In this document: piece by piece, positions 20,266 to 32,159 of the stretch
Layout of the letters: every line of letters starts with the position of its first letter
Numbering within the stretch: the first letter of the stretch is position 1
Source: Begonia masoniana
Taxonomy: Eukaryota > Streptophyta > Magnoliopsida > Cucurbitales > Begoniaceae
DNA length: 64,000 nucleotides
Assembly (NCBI GenBank): GCA_022432975.1
Contig: CM039511.1
Location: forward strand, 48,883,640 to 48,947,639
Direction: 5' to 3'
Position numbers and translations under genes: made by a program
Notes under the pieces: model-generated
What the model was told of the DNA's origin: nothing
Database searches by the model: none
The model's input: only the letters and a program-made list of their open reading frames with translations

Positions 20266-22073
20266 CAACAGAAAAAAGTGTATTTGAAGTTTGACGGTAA
20301 AATGGTGGGAATTTCGATTCTAGGGTTTTTATTGTAGATTTGGCTGAATAGTGTGGTTGTTTGGAGTTAGTTTGGCGTTATATAATTTCTTAAGAATTTA
20401 TTATATGATTTCTAAATTATTTCTTAGAATTGCTAGTTGTCGAGTGGATAATTTGAGGCAACGGAGTGAGCGAGCACGAGCAGGAAGCCAGGTAAGTAGC
20501 GGATGTGTGTGATTTGCCTTTGGTCCTACACCATGGAACGGTAGGAAATGTTTGCTTGGTTGTTTTGTTTTGTCTTGTGTTGAGCATTGTGATGTGACAT
20601 GCATCATGGTTTTCAAACTACGAATTACGTGTTTTGAGCATCGTTTACAAACTGTGAGAGTGAAATGTAGAGATAAAAGATATGTGAGGCAATGTGACCT
20701 TTTGTGGAGTCAACTCGTCGCGAATAGTGCCTGAAAGAATGGCAATTCGGGAGCTTTTCACGAGAGATGTGTGGTGGTCTATTGTGGTGTAACTCGTCGC
20801 GAACTAGTGCCTGAAATAATGGCAATTCGGGAGGTTACCACAATGTGTCGCCTCGTCGCGAACTAGTGCCTGAAAGAATGGCAATTGAGAGGTTACCATA
20901 AGGTGTCGCCTCGTCGCGAACCAGTACCTGAAACAATGGTCATTTGGGAGGTGTCTATCAGTGAGTCACAGTTGAAAGTACGTACGTTGTTGTGGTTATG
21001 TGAAAGGTTTATGAAATGAGAATGAGATGAACATAACCGAGAGTTATAAACCACATGTGTTAGGGTTGTGTGTGAGGGTGTGGGTGTGGTGTGCATTGTG
21101 TTTTTGTATGCATTTTCCCTACTTGCTAAGCATTAAATTTACGTTTTGCGGTTCTGTGGTGTAGGGGACGAACGTCAGTATAGGTGAGAGCTATGAGGAA
21201 GGCTAGGATTGAGACGCAGTTGGTGATGTATGTTGTATGCCGGTGCGGGTAGTTGTCGGGGCGCCTCAACCATGGTCTTCGGGATATTGTGAGGGATTTG
21301 GTATTTTGATGGTCTATAATTTTCACTATTTTTGGAGGTTTGTTGGATTGTTTGGGTTGTAAATTTTAGTGTTTTATAAATCTGGGAAATACTGTTTGGG
21401 GAATATTGTTTGAATTGTTATATAAAAGCTTGGTTTTCAGGATTTGGTTTTCTAAACGTTAGCGGTTATGCTGCTCGATTTCGTCAAGTAAACGTCATCG
21501 GGTTTTAACCGTCTCTTGGTTTTCGTTAACTTTTTAGAGTTGTATTTTTCAGGATATTACGCGTCAAGGATTCAGGAATAGTTTTGGGTATGTTTTAGTT
21601 GAAGTTTTGGGATGAAGTGTAGGAGACGTAGGTGAATGAAAAAATGGTGCAGGGTAAACAGTGACCGCCGATCGATCGGCACCAGGCGCGATCGATCGGC
21701 ATGTGTTCTGTAAATTGGTGATCGCGGCGGAGAAGCTACTGATCAATCGGCGAAATATCGGCGATCCAATCGGCAACGTCTCGGTCATTTTATGTTCGGC
21801 AACAGAGAGGTTGCCGATCGATCGGCTCAAATGCCGATCGATCTGCTGTGTGAACAGTACCATTTATAGTTTTTTTTTCATTTTTGATTTCTACTATGTT
21901 TTAACCCGATTTTTTTTGACATATGTTAAACATATTTTGGACTGTTTTCCAACAAAAATTGAAGGTTTGAAAAACCCAAAAATCGAGTCGAAAATTATTT
22001 TAAACGTCGTTTTAAATGCGGGTTGAGTTAGCAAAGTAGCGCACCGAATCGGGGCGGGTTCGGGGGTGTTACA
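20266..22073 (+). mobile_element. LTR fragment, second family, copy 2
   Basis: From about 20456 it repeats 17664-19293 with scattered substitutions and single-base indels, including the CTCGTCGCGAAC array and the palindrome cluster. It ends TTCGGGGGTGTTACA at 22073. The 190 bp at 20266-20455 have no counterpart in copy 1 and probably extend the LTR upstream, but no TG start is evident. Confidence 0.65.
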
Positions 22074-23043
22074 AATTAAGTTTATAATTTTTTTGATCAA
22101 ATGTTAAATGCTAGCAATCTAAAATATAATATTTTCTCAAAACCAAAATGATTAACTTAAATATGCATTATTCTAAAGTAAGATAACCAAGGAGCTAAAG
22201 ATAGAGAGAGACAACTAATTTGTTAACGTTGTTTGGTCAATCTTGCCTACGTCCACGCTTCAAAGTTTCTCTTTGAAAATTCTTTCCCAACTCAAACTTC
22301 TGGTTTGATAGATTGAGCTTCTGAGCATCAGTCCAAAGCCTTTACAATGACTCTTTCTTAGAGCGTCACCCTTTACTCGTTCAACAATATATAGGAGAAA
22401 AAGTTTGAGCACAAGTGACCAATCTCATATTCTCTCTACACCTTCATCTACTCAGTCGAAACTTGTGTGACCATTGCGAGATTTTTCAAACAATTTCAAC
22501 AATTTGGCCTATACTGTGATAGACAGCACCTGTCAAAATTTTGTTTGGGCAATCGACACCTTGAGCTCTTTATAATTTCTTCAGCATGCTAGCGGTCGAC
22601 ACTTTGAGCTCTCTGTAATTTTTGCAATTGTTTGGCTGTCGACACTTTCGAGATGTCGGTTGACACTTCAATCTCTTTGTAAGTTTCTGAAATAGTCACA
22701 CGACCGACACCTTGTTGAGGCGGTTGACACTTTAAAGCTTGAGCTCTCGGGTCTTTAAGCTGTTTTCCACATACATTTTCACCTAAGTCCTATGACCTTC
22801 ATCATTAACTGAGAAAACTTAAACACCACTTGTTATAGTAAATCAATAAACATCTTAGATATAATTTAGTTACAATTAGAATAATCGTCATCAAAATGAG
22901 TTAAATTTAAATCACTTTAAGCTAATACTTATGATGTAGGTTGAAATAGCAAATGCAAAAATATCACTTACCTCATAGTCTTAGAACAATAATGATTGCT
23001 TACGACGATTAATCTTCACTTTAGAGGAACCTATCCATAGAAT

Positions 23044-24223
23044 TTTCACATATTAGTATTTCATATAAGACAAAATTAAGAGTCTAGAAAATCGAATATG
23101 AAAGGTCTTTGTGGGAAAACCCTAATAGTGCATTGGAAAACTCTAATTGATTCTCTCTTAGCCGTATTTTCATACTCGTGACCAATTGAGAATCACTGTA
23201 GGCTTACCTTTTGAGAACTTGACAGAGGTTGGAGGTAGCTCGCGAGTTTGAGACCAAATAATACGTTTTAGGGTTAGGATTTTTCTTTATTTCGCAGTTT
23301 TACGTGTTCCAGCTCAAATGTTGCTCCAGTCTGGTCGACTAAAATCAATCCGAGACGTTCAAAACGTCGATTTTATATTTGACCGGTCGACACTTACTCC
23401 TTACTGTGTTTTCTTGGTTTTCCTCACATTAGAAAATTTGTCTGGCAATGGGTCACCGCACTATTCAAATGGTCGACTACTCTACTGTTCACATGAAAAA
23501 TATACATTTTTCACTCATTTAGTTCACAATATTATTGCATCATTAACTCTTGTGACAATAAATTATGTTCCAAAACACATCACTAATAGGAAGGCAACAA
23601 TGTATACCATAAATATGTCTCCATATTATAATGCTACATTTGATGAAATTTTTTAGTATACACTTTTTTTTAATTTCCTTTAATCATGCACCGGTATAGA
23701 CCGACGTTTCATTTATACATGACTCTATTTGTCAATCATAAAATACAGAAATTAAAAATAAGAAAAATGTAAAAGTTACATTTTTACATGACTTTGTTGT
23801 TTCTCTCCATCTATCATGCTTAGACTAATTCCATTTTTTTGTCATAGACCGACTCTTCATTTTCTTTGTCATAAAGTTGTTGACGTGTTGGCCAACTGCA
23901 TTTTTTAACAATGAACCATTCATCTCGGTCTCTTTCTTTTAGTCATGTGAATTTATTTCTTTTAACCACTTGCATGTCATGCTCTACTTCTTTCTTTTAG
24001 TGGTATGAATATATTTCTTTTAATTAATATCTTTTATGAATAGTGGAATTTCTTTTAATGGTATTTTTTCTTGTCATTTGAAGTAAAAACAAATTAAAAA
24101 TAAAAACTTTTAAACTTTTATTAAAGTGAACAAGATAAAAGACCATTCAATAGTCTCTTCTCATCTCTCCATTTGCACGCCATGTTCTACCTCTTTCTTT
24201 TAGTAAGTATGAATTTATTTCTT
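23044..24223. other. AT-rich non-coding segment with short local repeats
   Basis: No recognisable gene. From 23930 the sequence repeats blocks of the form CATGCTCTACTTCTTTC, then TTTTAGT...TATGAATTTATTTC, which reappear after the MITE at 25090. A 112-codon open frame at 23318-23653 and its copy at 56539-56874 have no recognisable domain and are not called as genes. Confidence 0.6.
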
Positions 24224-25068
24224 AGATAATTATCGATTTTAACTCAGTACTATGCACTTTATTTCAATTAGCCCCTTGTACTAAAAAAATAGGCAAACCA
24301 AACTCTGTAAATTAATTATGTTATCAGTTTGGTCTTTCATCAATAATTTCGTTAAACCCTCATTTAACAAATTACCAAACGAGATTGGATTCACTTGAAA
24401 TTTTTACCACATGTTCATACTTAATGAGAAGATAATATGAAATTTTTCGTGATTTTTTAACACATGTACAATTTATTATAATTTTATTTTAGTATTTTAT
24501 AAAAATATTATAATAAATCATACAAGTTTTAGAAAATCACGAAATTTTTTTTATTATCTACCCATGATGTGGTAAACATATGGAAAAATATTCAAATAAA
24601 TTCAATATCTTTTGTTATTTTTTTAAAATTAGTCTCAGTTTCTTCTTTACATTATAAATTAATTTCTAAAAAAATACCAAACGATATTTAATTTATTTGA
24701 ATATTTTTTCACATGTTCACCATGTCATGGGTAGATAATAGAAAAATGTCCGTGATTTGTTAAAACTTGTATGATTATTATAATATTTGTATGAATTACT
24801 AAAATAAAATTACAATAAATCGTACATGTGTTAAAAAATCACAAAAAATTTTAGATTATTTTCTCATTAAGTAGTAAACATTTGGTAAAAATTTCAAGTG
24901 AATCCAATATCGTTGGTAATTTTTTAAATGTGGGTTTAACGAAATTGTTGATGGAAGGTCAAAACTGATAACATAATCAATGTACAGGGTTTGGATTGCC
25001 AATTTTTTTAGTACAGAGGGCTGACTGAAATAAAGTGCATAGTACAAGGTTAAAATCGATAATTACCC
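24224..25068. mobile_element. Mutator-like foldback MITE (845 bp)
   Basis: The two halves are long imperfect inverted repeats: the left begins GATAATTATCGATTTTAAC and the right ends GTTAAAATCGATAATTACCC. Homology between the arms continues for about 400 bp each. The element is flanked by a perfect 9 bp TSD, TTATTTCTT (24215-24223 and 25069-25077). A 9 bp TSD with long terminal inverted repeats and no coding region is typical of Mutator-type foldback MITEs. Confidence 0.82.
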
Positions 25069-26321
25069 TTATTTCTTTTAGCTACTTGCACGCCATGCTC
25101 TACTTCTTTCTTTTAATGATATAGATTTATTTCTTTTAATTAATTACTAGCATGACTCTTATCTTCCTGAAACTCTGAAATTTTTATCTGTCAATGACAA
25201 AGTTATATTGATTTTCTATTGCAATAACACCGGTTGGTTGCCTGCATCTTTCTAAGAATCAATATTTTATATCTTTTAATGATATGTAGATTTCCATATC
25301 ATACCTTCTATAATATTCTCATGTCTCTCTTATTTATTTATGTTATTATGGTAAAATAAATACAAATACAATATTAGATTTATTTTAGAAAAAAGTTCAA
25401 TTTAGCCTCCAACATATAGGGTCAATGGTCAATTAACCCATAATGTTTATTTGTTACCTAATCAGCCTCTATCGTTGATGCCATTTGCAATTTGACCCCT
25501 GCCGTTCAATTGTCCGTTAAATCTTGCATGTGTAGAGCACGTGCCTTCCTAAAACCTTAAATTACCCCTTTCCCCTTATTCTTCACCCGCAGTTCTGTCT
25601 CTTTCTCCACTGCCATAGCCATAGTCTCTCTGCGAGAATGGCAAGGTCCTTGTGTAACGCTGGTTTTACGGGTTTTTAGATTTTCCGCTATATAAGGGTA
25701 TTTTCGTAAATATAGTGAATTAGGCCCGTTTGGTGAACGGAAAGTTTTATTAGAACCCTAGTGATAAATTGGTTTATTTGGTGAAATGAAAAATTTTATG
25801 AGAACGGGCGAGGATAATATGTATGTACGTCACGACATAGGACCGTGGCGGCCCTAGCGGCCCTGGCGGGCTCGGGGTCGGGGTCGCCACACCTTGTCCC
25901 AAACCTTAAGCTTAAGTCATCGTCTCCCAGCTCCTTCTCCGCTTCTCTTCCTTCGAGCCCAATCTAACCACTCCTCATCCTCCTCCTGCAACATTGATCG
26001 CCGACCTTTCTGATTTCGCCTGTAACGAGCCAGACCCGTTTCCCTTTTCGGGTCGTCACAATTATCATACTTGATGTTTACTTCTACTTAGACATTTTGG
26101 AACATGAAAATTTTTGACTTTTAAAAACATTTAAAATGAGCCTAAAACCATTAAAGTCGTTTGAGAATTCACTTAAGAATAAATATGTTTATATAGTGAA
26201 TTAAGCCGAAGCAAAACGCCCGAAACCAAACAGCTGATTGACATCCGCCGATCACATCTAGGGATATCGGTCGAAGTCGACACTTCAACTCTCTGAACTT
26301 GACTTTTTCATAATCGGATGA
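25069..26321. other. non-coding flank with a dispersed transposon-end repeat
   Basis: About 165 bp at 25388-25553 (TTCAATTTAGCC...GTAGAGCACGTG) reappears inverted at 52224-52380 and directly at 58618-58770, so it is a dispersed repeat, possibly a DNA-transposon end. LTR-like termini (TGTAACG...) at 25653 and 26022 hint at decayed LTR fragments. No coding region is supported. Confidence 0.5.
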
Positions 26322-28461
26322 TGTAACGCCCCGAGTTATCTGAACCCGGTTTGTCACACAATGCCCGTACATGACTAAAAATTTCAACCGTATTATTATT
26401 ATTATTATTTTTTTTTGAAAAAGCTAGCAGCAGAAATCGTTTAAGCAAAAGTAGAATTAGACAAAGCCATAAAAAAACAATGTTAAAATAATCGTTGGAA
26501 ATGTTAAGGAGTAATCGGCCAATGAGAAAATGGAAGTTTAAATTGAAATACTTGAGATGCTACGGAGGTCAAACGGATCTACCGATTAATAAAGTCAATG
26601 GAAGAAGCAGAAACAGGAAATAGAAGGCTTCTACCGATGACGTCAGCCAAATGAAAACAAAGGACATCTCTCGATAGACTGTATCTACCGGTGACTAAAC
26701 GACAAAATACACTCTACATCTTCCGATGATGTCAGCCAGATGATTTCCTTCATCCGATCGGCTTTGTTCTACATCCACCGGTGACTAAACGACAAAAGTC
26801 CTCCTACATCTACCAATGACGTCAGCACGCATCTGCCGATGAATTTACTGAGACATCATCCGATAGACTTAACTATACCTTCCGATTGGGTAAGCTGCAT
26901 ACGCCGGTCACTAAACGACAAATTCTCTACTCATATCCTCCGATAGACACATAACTATAACCCGACATCTACCGATAGACTTCATCTTCCGATAGTGGAC
27001 AAAACAACATCTTCCGATAAAACAAACTACACATACCGATCACTGAACGACATATTTCGTTCTATATCATCCGATGGCTTCTACTGAAGACATCTTCCGA
27101 TAGACAACAGACAACAACTCAACCTTCAGAAAAGAATTTACTCACTTCACAGAAACCATTCAAAAACATTTCAAACCATTGCATTACTAAAATCCAGTGA
27201 GTGTCATCATTAAATTCCAACAGAATACTATTAACAGGAAATTCTCGAAATCATATTCAAAACACTGAAAATACTACTGTCATAAAAACTCAACATACTT
27301 AAATTGAAACACTGTCAACTAAACTATCACACCAACAGACATCAGTTAATTCGCCTCATCAGTATACCAGTTCGAGACAGAGAAGTGCTCCTCCAACCCC
27401 ATCTATTCGTCAGTAAACTCAGGGAATTCACCTGCAGTGTCCTCAACACCTACATCACAAAACTCATCTATTAGCCTAATGCTAAGTAAGTAAAGCAGTA
27501 ATGAAATGAATTGCTGAAATATAAATTCCTAAACATGCAATTTCTACTTTCTCATCTCAGTTGCATACACATACGTTCATAAACTGATCTGATCCCTTGG
27601 TTCCCTTGGGAGTGGGATCAATTCTCCCAATGTCATACATCCTCTACTGGATTAAAGGGCGGATGAATTCCCTTAATAGCTGATCTGATCCCTTGGTTCC
27701 CTTGGGAGTGGGATCAATTCTCCCAATGTCATACATCCTCTACTCGATTAAGGGCGGATTAGTTTCCTTAATAGTTTGTCTGTCACATTCAGTTCATACC
27801 TTACCATTCTTACATGGAAATTCATTTTCGTAATCTTTCAAAAACATGATGCATGACATACAAAATTATTCACAAGATGCATAACCCTACTGTTTTGTGA
27901 TGTAGGCCCGAAGGCACATGCACACTTTACTTACCTGGCTCTCCTGGAAATGCTCGGTTACAACTACTCCAGAAGCTCGCTCACCTAAGGTCATGACAGT
28001 ACATTAATCCCACTCTTACTAAACCTTACCAAAAATTAATAATATGTTTGAGGAAATCGATTTGAAACCCTGCTACCCATGCATTCCCATTTATCACCAA
28101 GAACCTGAACCCACCCTCAATCACAGAAACCTCGAAATCTTCACATTGTATTCTCTCAGTAAACTAATCGCTGAAATGCAAGAAAACAAGACTTACCTAG
28201 GTTGAAGGAGAATCGGGCGAGAGAATCGCCTAGAGAGTTCTACTGCTCGAGCTGAAAACCGAAAGAGGGAAATAGGGAATAGTGGCGGCTACTCTCACTG
28301 GACTTTTCCTTAAATAGGTTATCCACTATGTAAAATTCCAATTACCATCATGCCCTCCCCTGATCATTTATTAACCTAATCAATAACTCCTCCAACCCTT
28401 CTATAAAAGTACATCATTAATAATAAATTAAATTTTTGGTTCAATGGAACCGAGTGCTACA
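26322..28461 (-). mobile_element. solo LTR (2,140 bp), TSD gatga
   Basis: Starts TGTAACGCCCCG and ends GTGCTACA on the plus strand; flanked by GATGA at 26317-26321 and 28462-28466. The internal signals run on the minus strand: CCTATTTAAGG near 28310, CCTAG|GTAAG near 28200, TTAG|GTGAGC (exon end 27984), a 50 nt micro-exon, CAG|GTAAGT (27934), the hairpin unit twice (27590-27780), TGTAG|GTG near 27450, and the CCGATGACGTCAGCC array (26600-27110). A single LTR with a TSD means the internal region was lost by LTR-LTR recombination. Confidence 0.9.
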
Positions 28462-28471
28462 GATGACATAT

Positions 28472-30520
28472 TGTAACACCCAGTTCCATTGAACTGATTT
28501 TTACCTTGTCAACTATTAGTGTACACTTTATGGATGAAATTGGGAGAATTATTGATTAGGTTAATGAGTGACTAAGTAAGGGTATAATGGTAATTTGAGA
28601 TTTATTGTGGATAACGTATTTAAGGGAGGGTTTAATGAGGTTTAGCCGCCACTGTTTTCTCATTTTCCTTTCTCGGTATTCAGCTCAAGCTCAGCAGAGT
28701 TCTCCAGACGATTTTCCCCTCCGATTTCCATTCCTCAACCTAGGTGAGTTTTCTTGAGTTTTAGTGGCTAGATAGCAGAGATAGTACAATGTGTGTTTTG
28801 GGAACGCTGTGAATGTGAGTAGGTTCGGGTTTAGGTGATAAACCGTGAATGCACGATTAATAGAGTTCCAAGTTAGCTTCCTTAGGTTTCTGAAAGGTTT
28901 AGAATGAGTTATAGAGAAGATTGAATTAACATTCTTTTTATGATTTTAGGTGAGCAAAATCTCGAGATAGCCTGCAACCCAACTTTTCCCAAGAAGTCAG
29001 GTAAGTAGAGTATATGTGCGCCTTCGAGCCTACAACACAAAACAGTAGATTTAGGCTTGTTTGAATGTTTTCTATATGTCATGTATCATGTTTTGGAAAG
29101 AACACGAAAATGAATTTACATGTATGGCATGGCAAGGTATGAACGGAATGTAATTGATCAGCTGTTAATGGAACTAATCCGTCCCTTAATTTATGAAGAG
29201 GATGTATGACTTTGGGAAAATTGATCCGCTCCCAATGGAATTTAGGATCAGAACAGCTGTTAAGGGAACTAATCCGCCCCTTAATTTATGAAGAGTATGT
29301 ATGACTTTGGAAAAATGAACCAACTCCCAATGGAACCGAGGGATCAGATCAGAGAAAGAACGTGAAAGCAACTGAAATGTGAAAGTAGAAATTGCATGAC
29401 TAGGATTTATGTTTCAACATATCATTTCATTATTGCTTTACTTACTTAGCATTAGGCTAATAGATGAGTTTTGTGATGTAGGTGAAGAAATTCCAGCAGG
29501 TGTGTTCTCTGAGTATGTTGAGGACTAGGCTGGTTGGAGAAGTGCATTCACGCATCGACTTGACAAGCTGATGAGGCGGTTTAACTAATGTCAGTAGGTG
29601 TGAAAGTCTTGTTATCAATGGTTCAATTTTTGTATGCTGAGAATGTTAATGATAGTAGGAGCTTAATGTTCTTAATGATTTTGGAGCTTTTCTGATTTTG
29701 AAAACATGAATTTGGTTTTAAATTGTAGGTTGTTATTCTAGATTTATAAAATTGTGGATTTATGTTGTTTGAACAACTGCTGATAAAATTTACAAGTTCT
29801 TTAGTAGGCAGAGTTGTCGGTTTGTTTAGAGTGTTACTGTTCACCAGTGGATGTAGTCTATCGGTAGGCGTAATCTATCGGTGGATGCAGTCTATCGGTG
29901 GATGTAGTATATCGGTGGACGAGAGTAATAAGTTTTGTCGTTTTATGATCGGTGGACGTGAGTAATATGTTTTGTCGTTTTATGATCGGTGGATGTGAGT
30001 ATTAGGCTTTTGTCGTTTTATGACCGGTGGATGTGAGCGTAGATGTGAGAAAGAGAGGTTGTCGTTTTGTGACCGGTGGACGTATGTAGTCGACGCGTCT
30101 TTCGACAAACGTGACCGGTGGACGTGTGTGAAGTCGACGTGTCATTCGGCCGACGCGGGTGATGGACGTTGGTAACAGAAGGAGCCTTTTGTTTCTGCTT
30201 CTACCGCCGACACTGTTTAGCGGTGGATGTCTTCTATTCCTGTTTCCACCGCTGAGACTATTCTGTCTCTAATAATACTGCTAGAACTATTCAACGGTAG
30301 ATATGTTCTGTTTTTCTTTTGTCTTCTTTCAACCAACAGTCTTTAACATTTTAATTATTTATTGAATGTCGTTTTATACAAATATTTTCCGCTGTAATTT
30401 TTTACGTTTAAGGATCAAATTTTGACCGTTGAGTGAAATTTTAAGATTTTTCTCAGAATTTAATAGTGTGGTTCAGTATTATGCGTAGCGAACCGGGTTT
30501 ATATAATTCGGGGCGTTACA
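28472..30520 (+). mobile_element. solo LTR (2,049 bp), TSD catat
   Basis: TGTAACACCC...GGGGCGTTACA, flanked by CATAT at 28467-28471 and 30521-30525. Same family as the chromovirus LTR at 15557 in layout: TATTTAAG at 28617, donor 28744, micro-exon 28950-29000 (51 nt), donor 29001, hairpin units 29165-29345, acceptor 29481, and a variable array of ATCGGTGGATGTAG / GTCGTTTTATGACCGG words at 29850-30180. It lies 10 bp from an oppositely oriented solo LTR. Confidence 0.9.
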
Positions 30521-30525
30521 CATAT

Positions 30526-30904
30526 TATCAGTCGAGGTTATTGACCTCTTCATAATCGGATGACATATAATATTGGTCGAGGTTATTGACCTCTTCATAA
30601 TCGGATGACATATAATATTGGTCGAGGTTATTGACCTCTTCATAATCGGATGACATATAATATCAGTCGAGGTTAACACCTCAACTCTCCGGACTTGACC
30701 TTTTCATAATCAGATGACATATAATATCGGTCGAGGTTATTGACCTCATCATAATCGGATGACATATAATATCGGTCGATGTTAACACCTCAACTCTATG
30801 GACTTGACCTTTTCATAATCGAATGACACATAATATCGATCGAGGTTAACACCTCAACTCTCTGGAATTGACCCCTTCATAATCGGACGACATCTAAGAG
30901 AATC
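30526..30904 (+). repeat. 45 bp minisatellite
   Basis: Units of CATAATCGGATGACATATAA plus TATTGGTCGAGGTTATTGACC start at 30551, 30596 and 30641, with longer variants (AACACCTCAACTCTC...) to about 30895. The pre-insertion sequence left of the solo LTR pair (26250-26321) is the same repeat, so both solo LTRs landed in it. Another copy begins at 63756. Confidence 0.88.
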
Positions 30905-31523
30905 TGTAACACCCAGAACTTTTGTATTATGACTTTTATGTGCTAAGCCAACTGTCCTGGATTGGTGGTAAAAAGTTAAAGACGAGAAATATATTAACGG
31001 ACGTATAAGAAAAATGTTGAAGGAATTGTAGGGAAAAACCAAACTAAAGTTCAACCTAACAAACCATTAGTTGGAAACCAATGAAGGGGCAAATTAGGAA
31101 GTGAAAGGGGGTAGTTGGGAGCACCCAGTGAGAGAGTGACATGTGTCAAAGCTTGTGGAAGAAGCTTTGAAAAAGGCAACATCTTCCATCTTCTCTCCCT
31201 TACATGAAACCACTCTCACTTTCACTCTTTCTTCCCTTTCCTTTCACAGCCACGAAACTTCTCCTCTCCTCCCATGATTTTGTTCCTTTTGTGAAGATTT
31301 AAGTGACACCGAAATTTCCCTCCTCCCTTGAAGTTTGGCCGTATTTCATCCATCTTTGAAGCTCCTAAGGTGACGAAGCTCAAGCGAGGCACTCAGATTG
31401 CTTAAGACGCGAGGTAAGTTCTCGTGACTTGCTTGGCCGATAGGCCTACACCATATGTCGAGTTTTCCATTGTTGAGGATAAATGGTGAAATGTTTGTTT
31501 ATACGTTTTTGGATGGGTAGTTT
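30905..31523 (+). mobile_element. LTR, third family, 5' part (interrupted)
   Basis: Starts TGTAACACCCAG at 30905 after the minisatellite. It carries CCTAAG|GTGACG (exon 31370-31413, 44 nt), GAG|GTAAGT at 31414 and the downstream block GGCCTACACC. It is interrupted at 31524 by a foldback and a nested solo LTR and resumes at about 34435. Confidence 0.65.
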
Positions 31524-31943
31524 TGTAACGACCCGACCCCACGGGCCCGCCAGTCGTGCAGTCCTCACCCAACAGGCCCAGGCACTGCCAGACTGGCGGG
31601 CCCGTGGGGTTGGGTCGTTACAAAAAGCCAGCCACACAGGCCCACCACGTGTACTCACGATCTTCTCCTACTACCTGGTTTAATGAGAGTTTTTGCCTTC
31701 CCTGGGATTAGAACCCTGGCTCCCAGGCTTCATAACCAAGGGTTCACTATCCCAGGTACCACTTGAGCTAGTAGCCTGGGAGCCAGGGTTCTAATTCCAG
31801 GGAAGACAAAAACTCCCATTAAACCAGGTAGTGGGAGAAAATCGTGAGTACACGTGGTGGGCCTGTGTGGCTGCCACGTGGCAGTGCCTGGGCCTGTTGG
31901 GTGAGGACTGCACGACTGGCGGGCCCGTTGGGTCGGGTCGTTA
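31524..31943. mobile_element. foldback element with a tRNA/SINE-like core
   Basis: A long inverted repeat: the left arm (31524-31715) starts TGTAACGACCCGACCCC and the right arm (31772-31943) ends CGGGCCCGTTGGG, TCGGGTCGTTA, with CA resuming after the nested LTR at 34433. The left arm holds a second smaller inverted repeat (31524-31621, arms of about 31 bp). On the minus strand the core reads TAGCTCAAGTGGTACC and about 43 nt later GGTTCTAATCC, resembling the A and B boxes of a tRNA-derived SINE head. No full tRNA fold is visible. Confidence 0.65.
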
Positions 31944-32159
31944 TGTAGCGACCCTAATACTGTACCCAATTTCCGTACTATATATTTTTTTTTTATCCCA
32001 ATAACTATTTTAAAATAGACTCTAAGCGGAAACTAAACCGAAATCGAAATCAGAATCGAAATCGGAATTGAATTATAACTTTTAAACCAATTAAACATTA
32101 AAATCATTTAATTAAAACTTAAATTAAAACAATTTAATTAATAAAATAAACAAGAGAGA

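Larger units (their letters stand above)
17664..23043 (+). repeat. tandem duplication of a 2.6 kb block
   Basis: 17664-20265 corresponds to 20456-23043 at an offset of about 2.78 kb (LTR fragment plus unassigned flank). The copies differ by many one-base indels and some substitutions, and diverge after CCTATCCATAGAATT at both ends. The first copy abuts the chromovirus LTR, suggesting that element landed in or next to the duplication. Confidence 0.85.

Noticed and set aside
23318..23656. 112-codon open frame, repeated at 56539-56877
   Set aside because: It recurs only because the region is duplicated; no recognisable domain, no flanking gene signals, AT-rich context. A dN/dS test between copies would be needed to revive it.
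31700..31790. tRNA gene on the minus strand
   Set aside because: A- and B-box-like words are present, but no acceptor stem or anticodon arm could be paired by eye; a SINE-like origin fits better.
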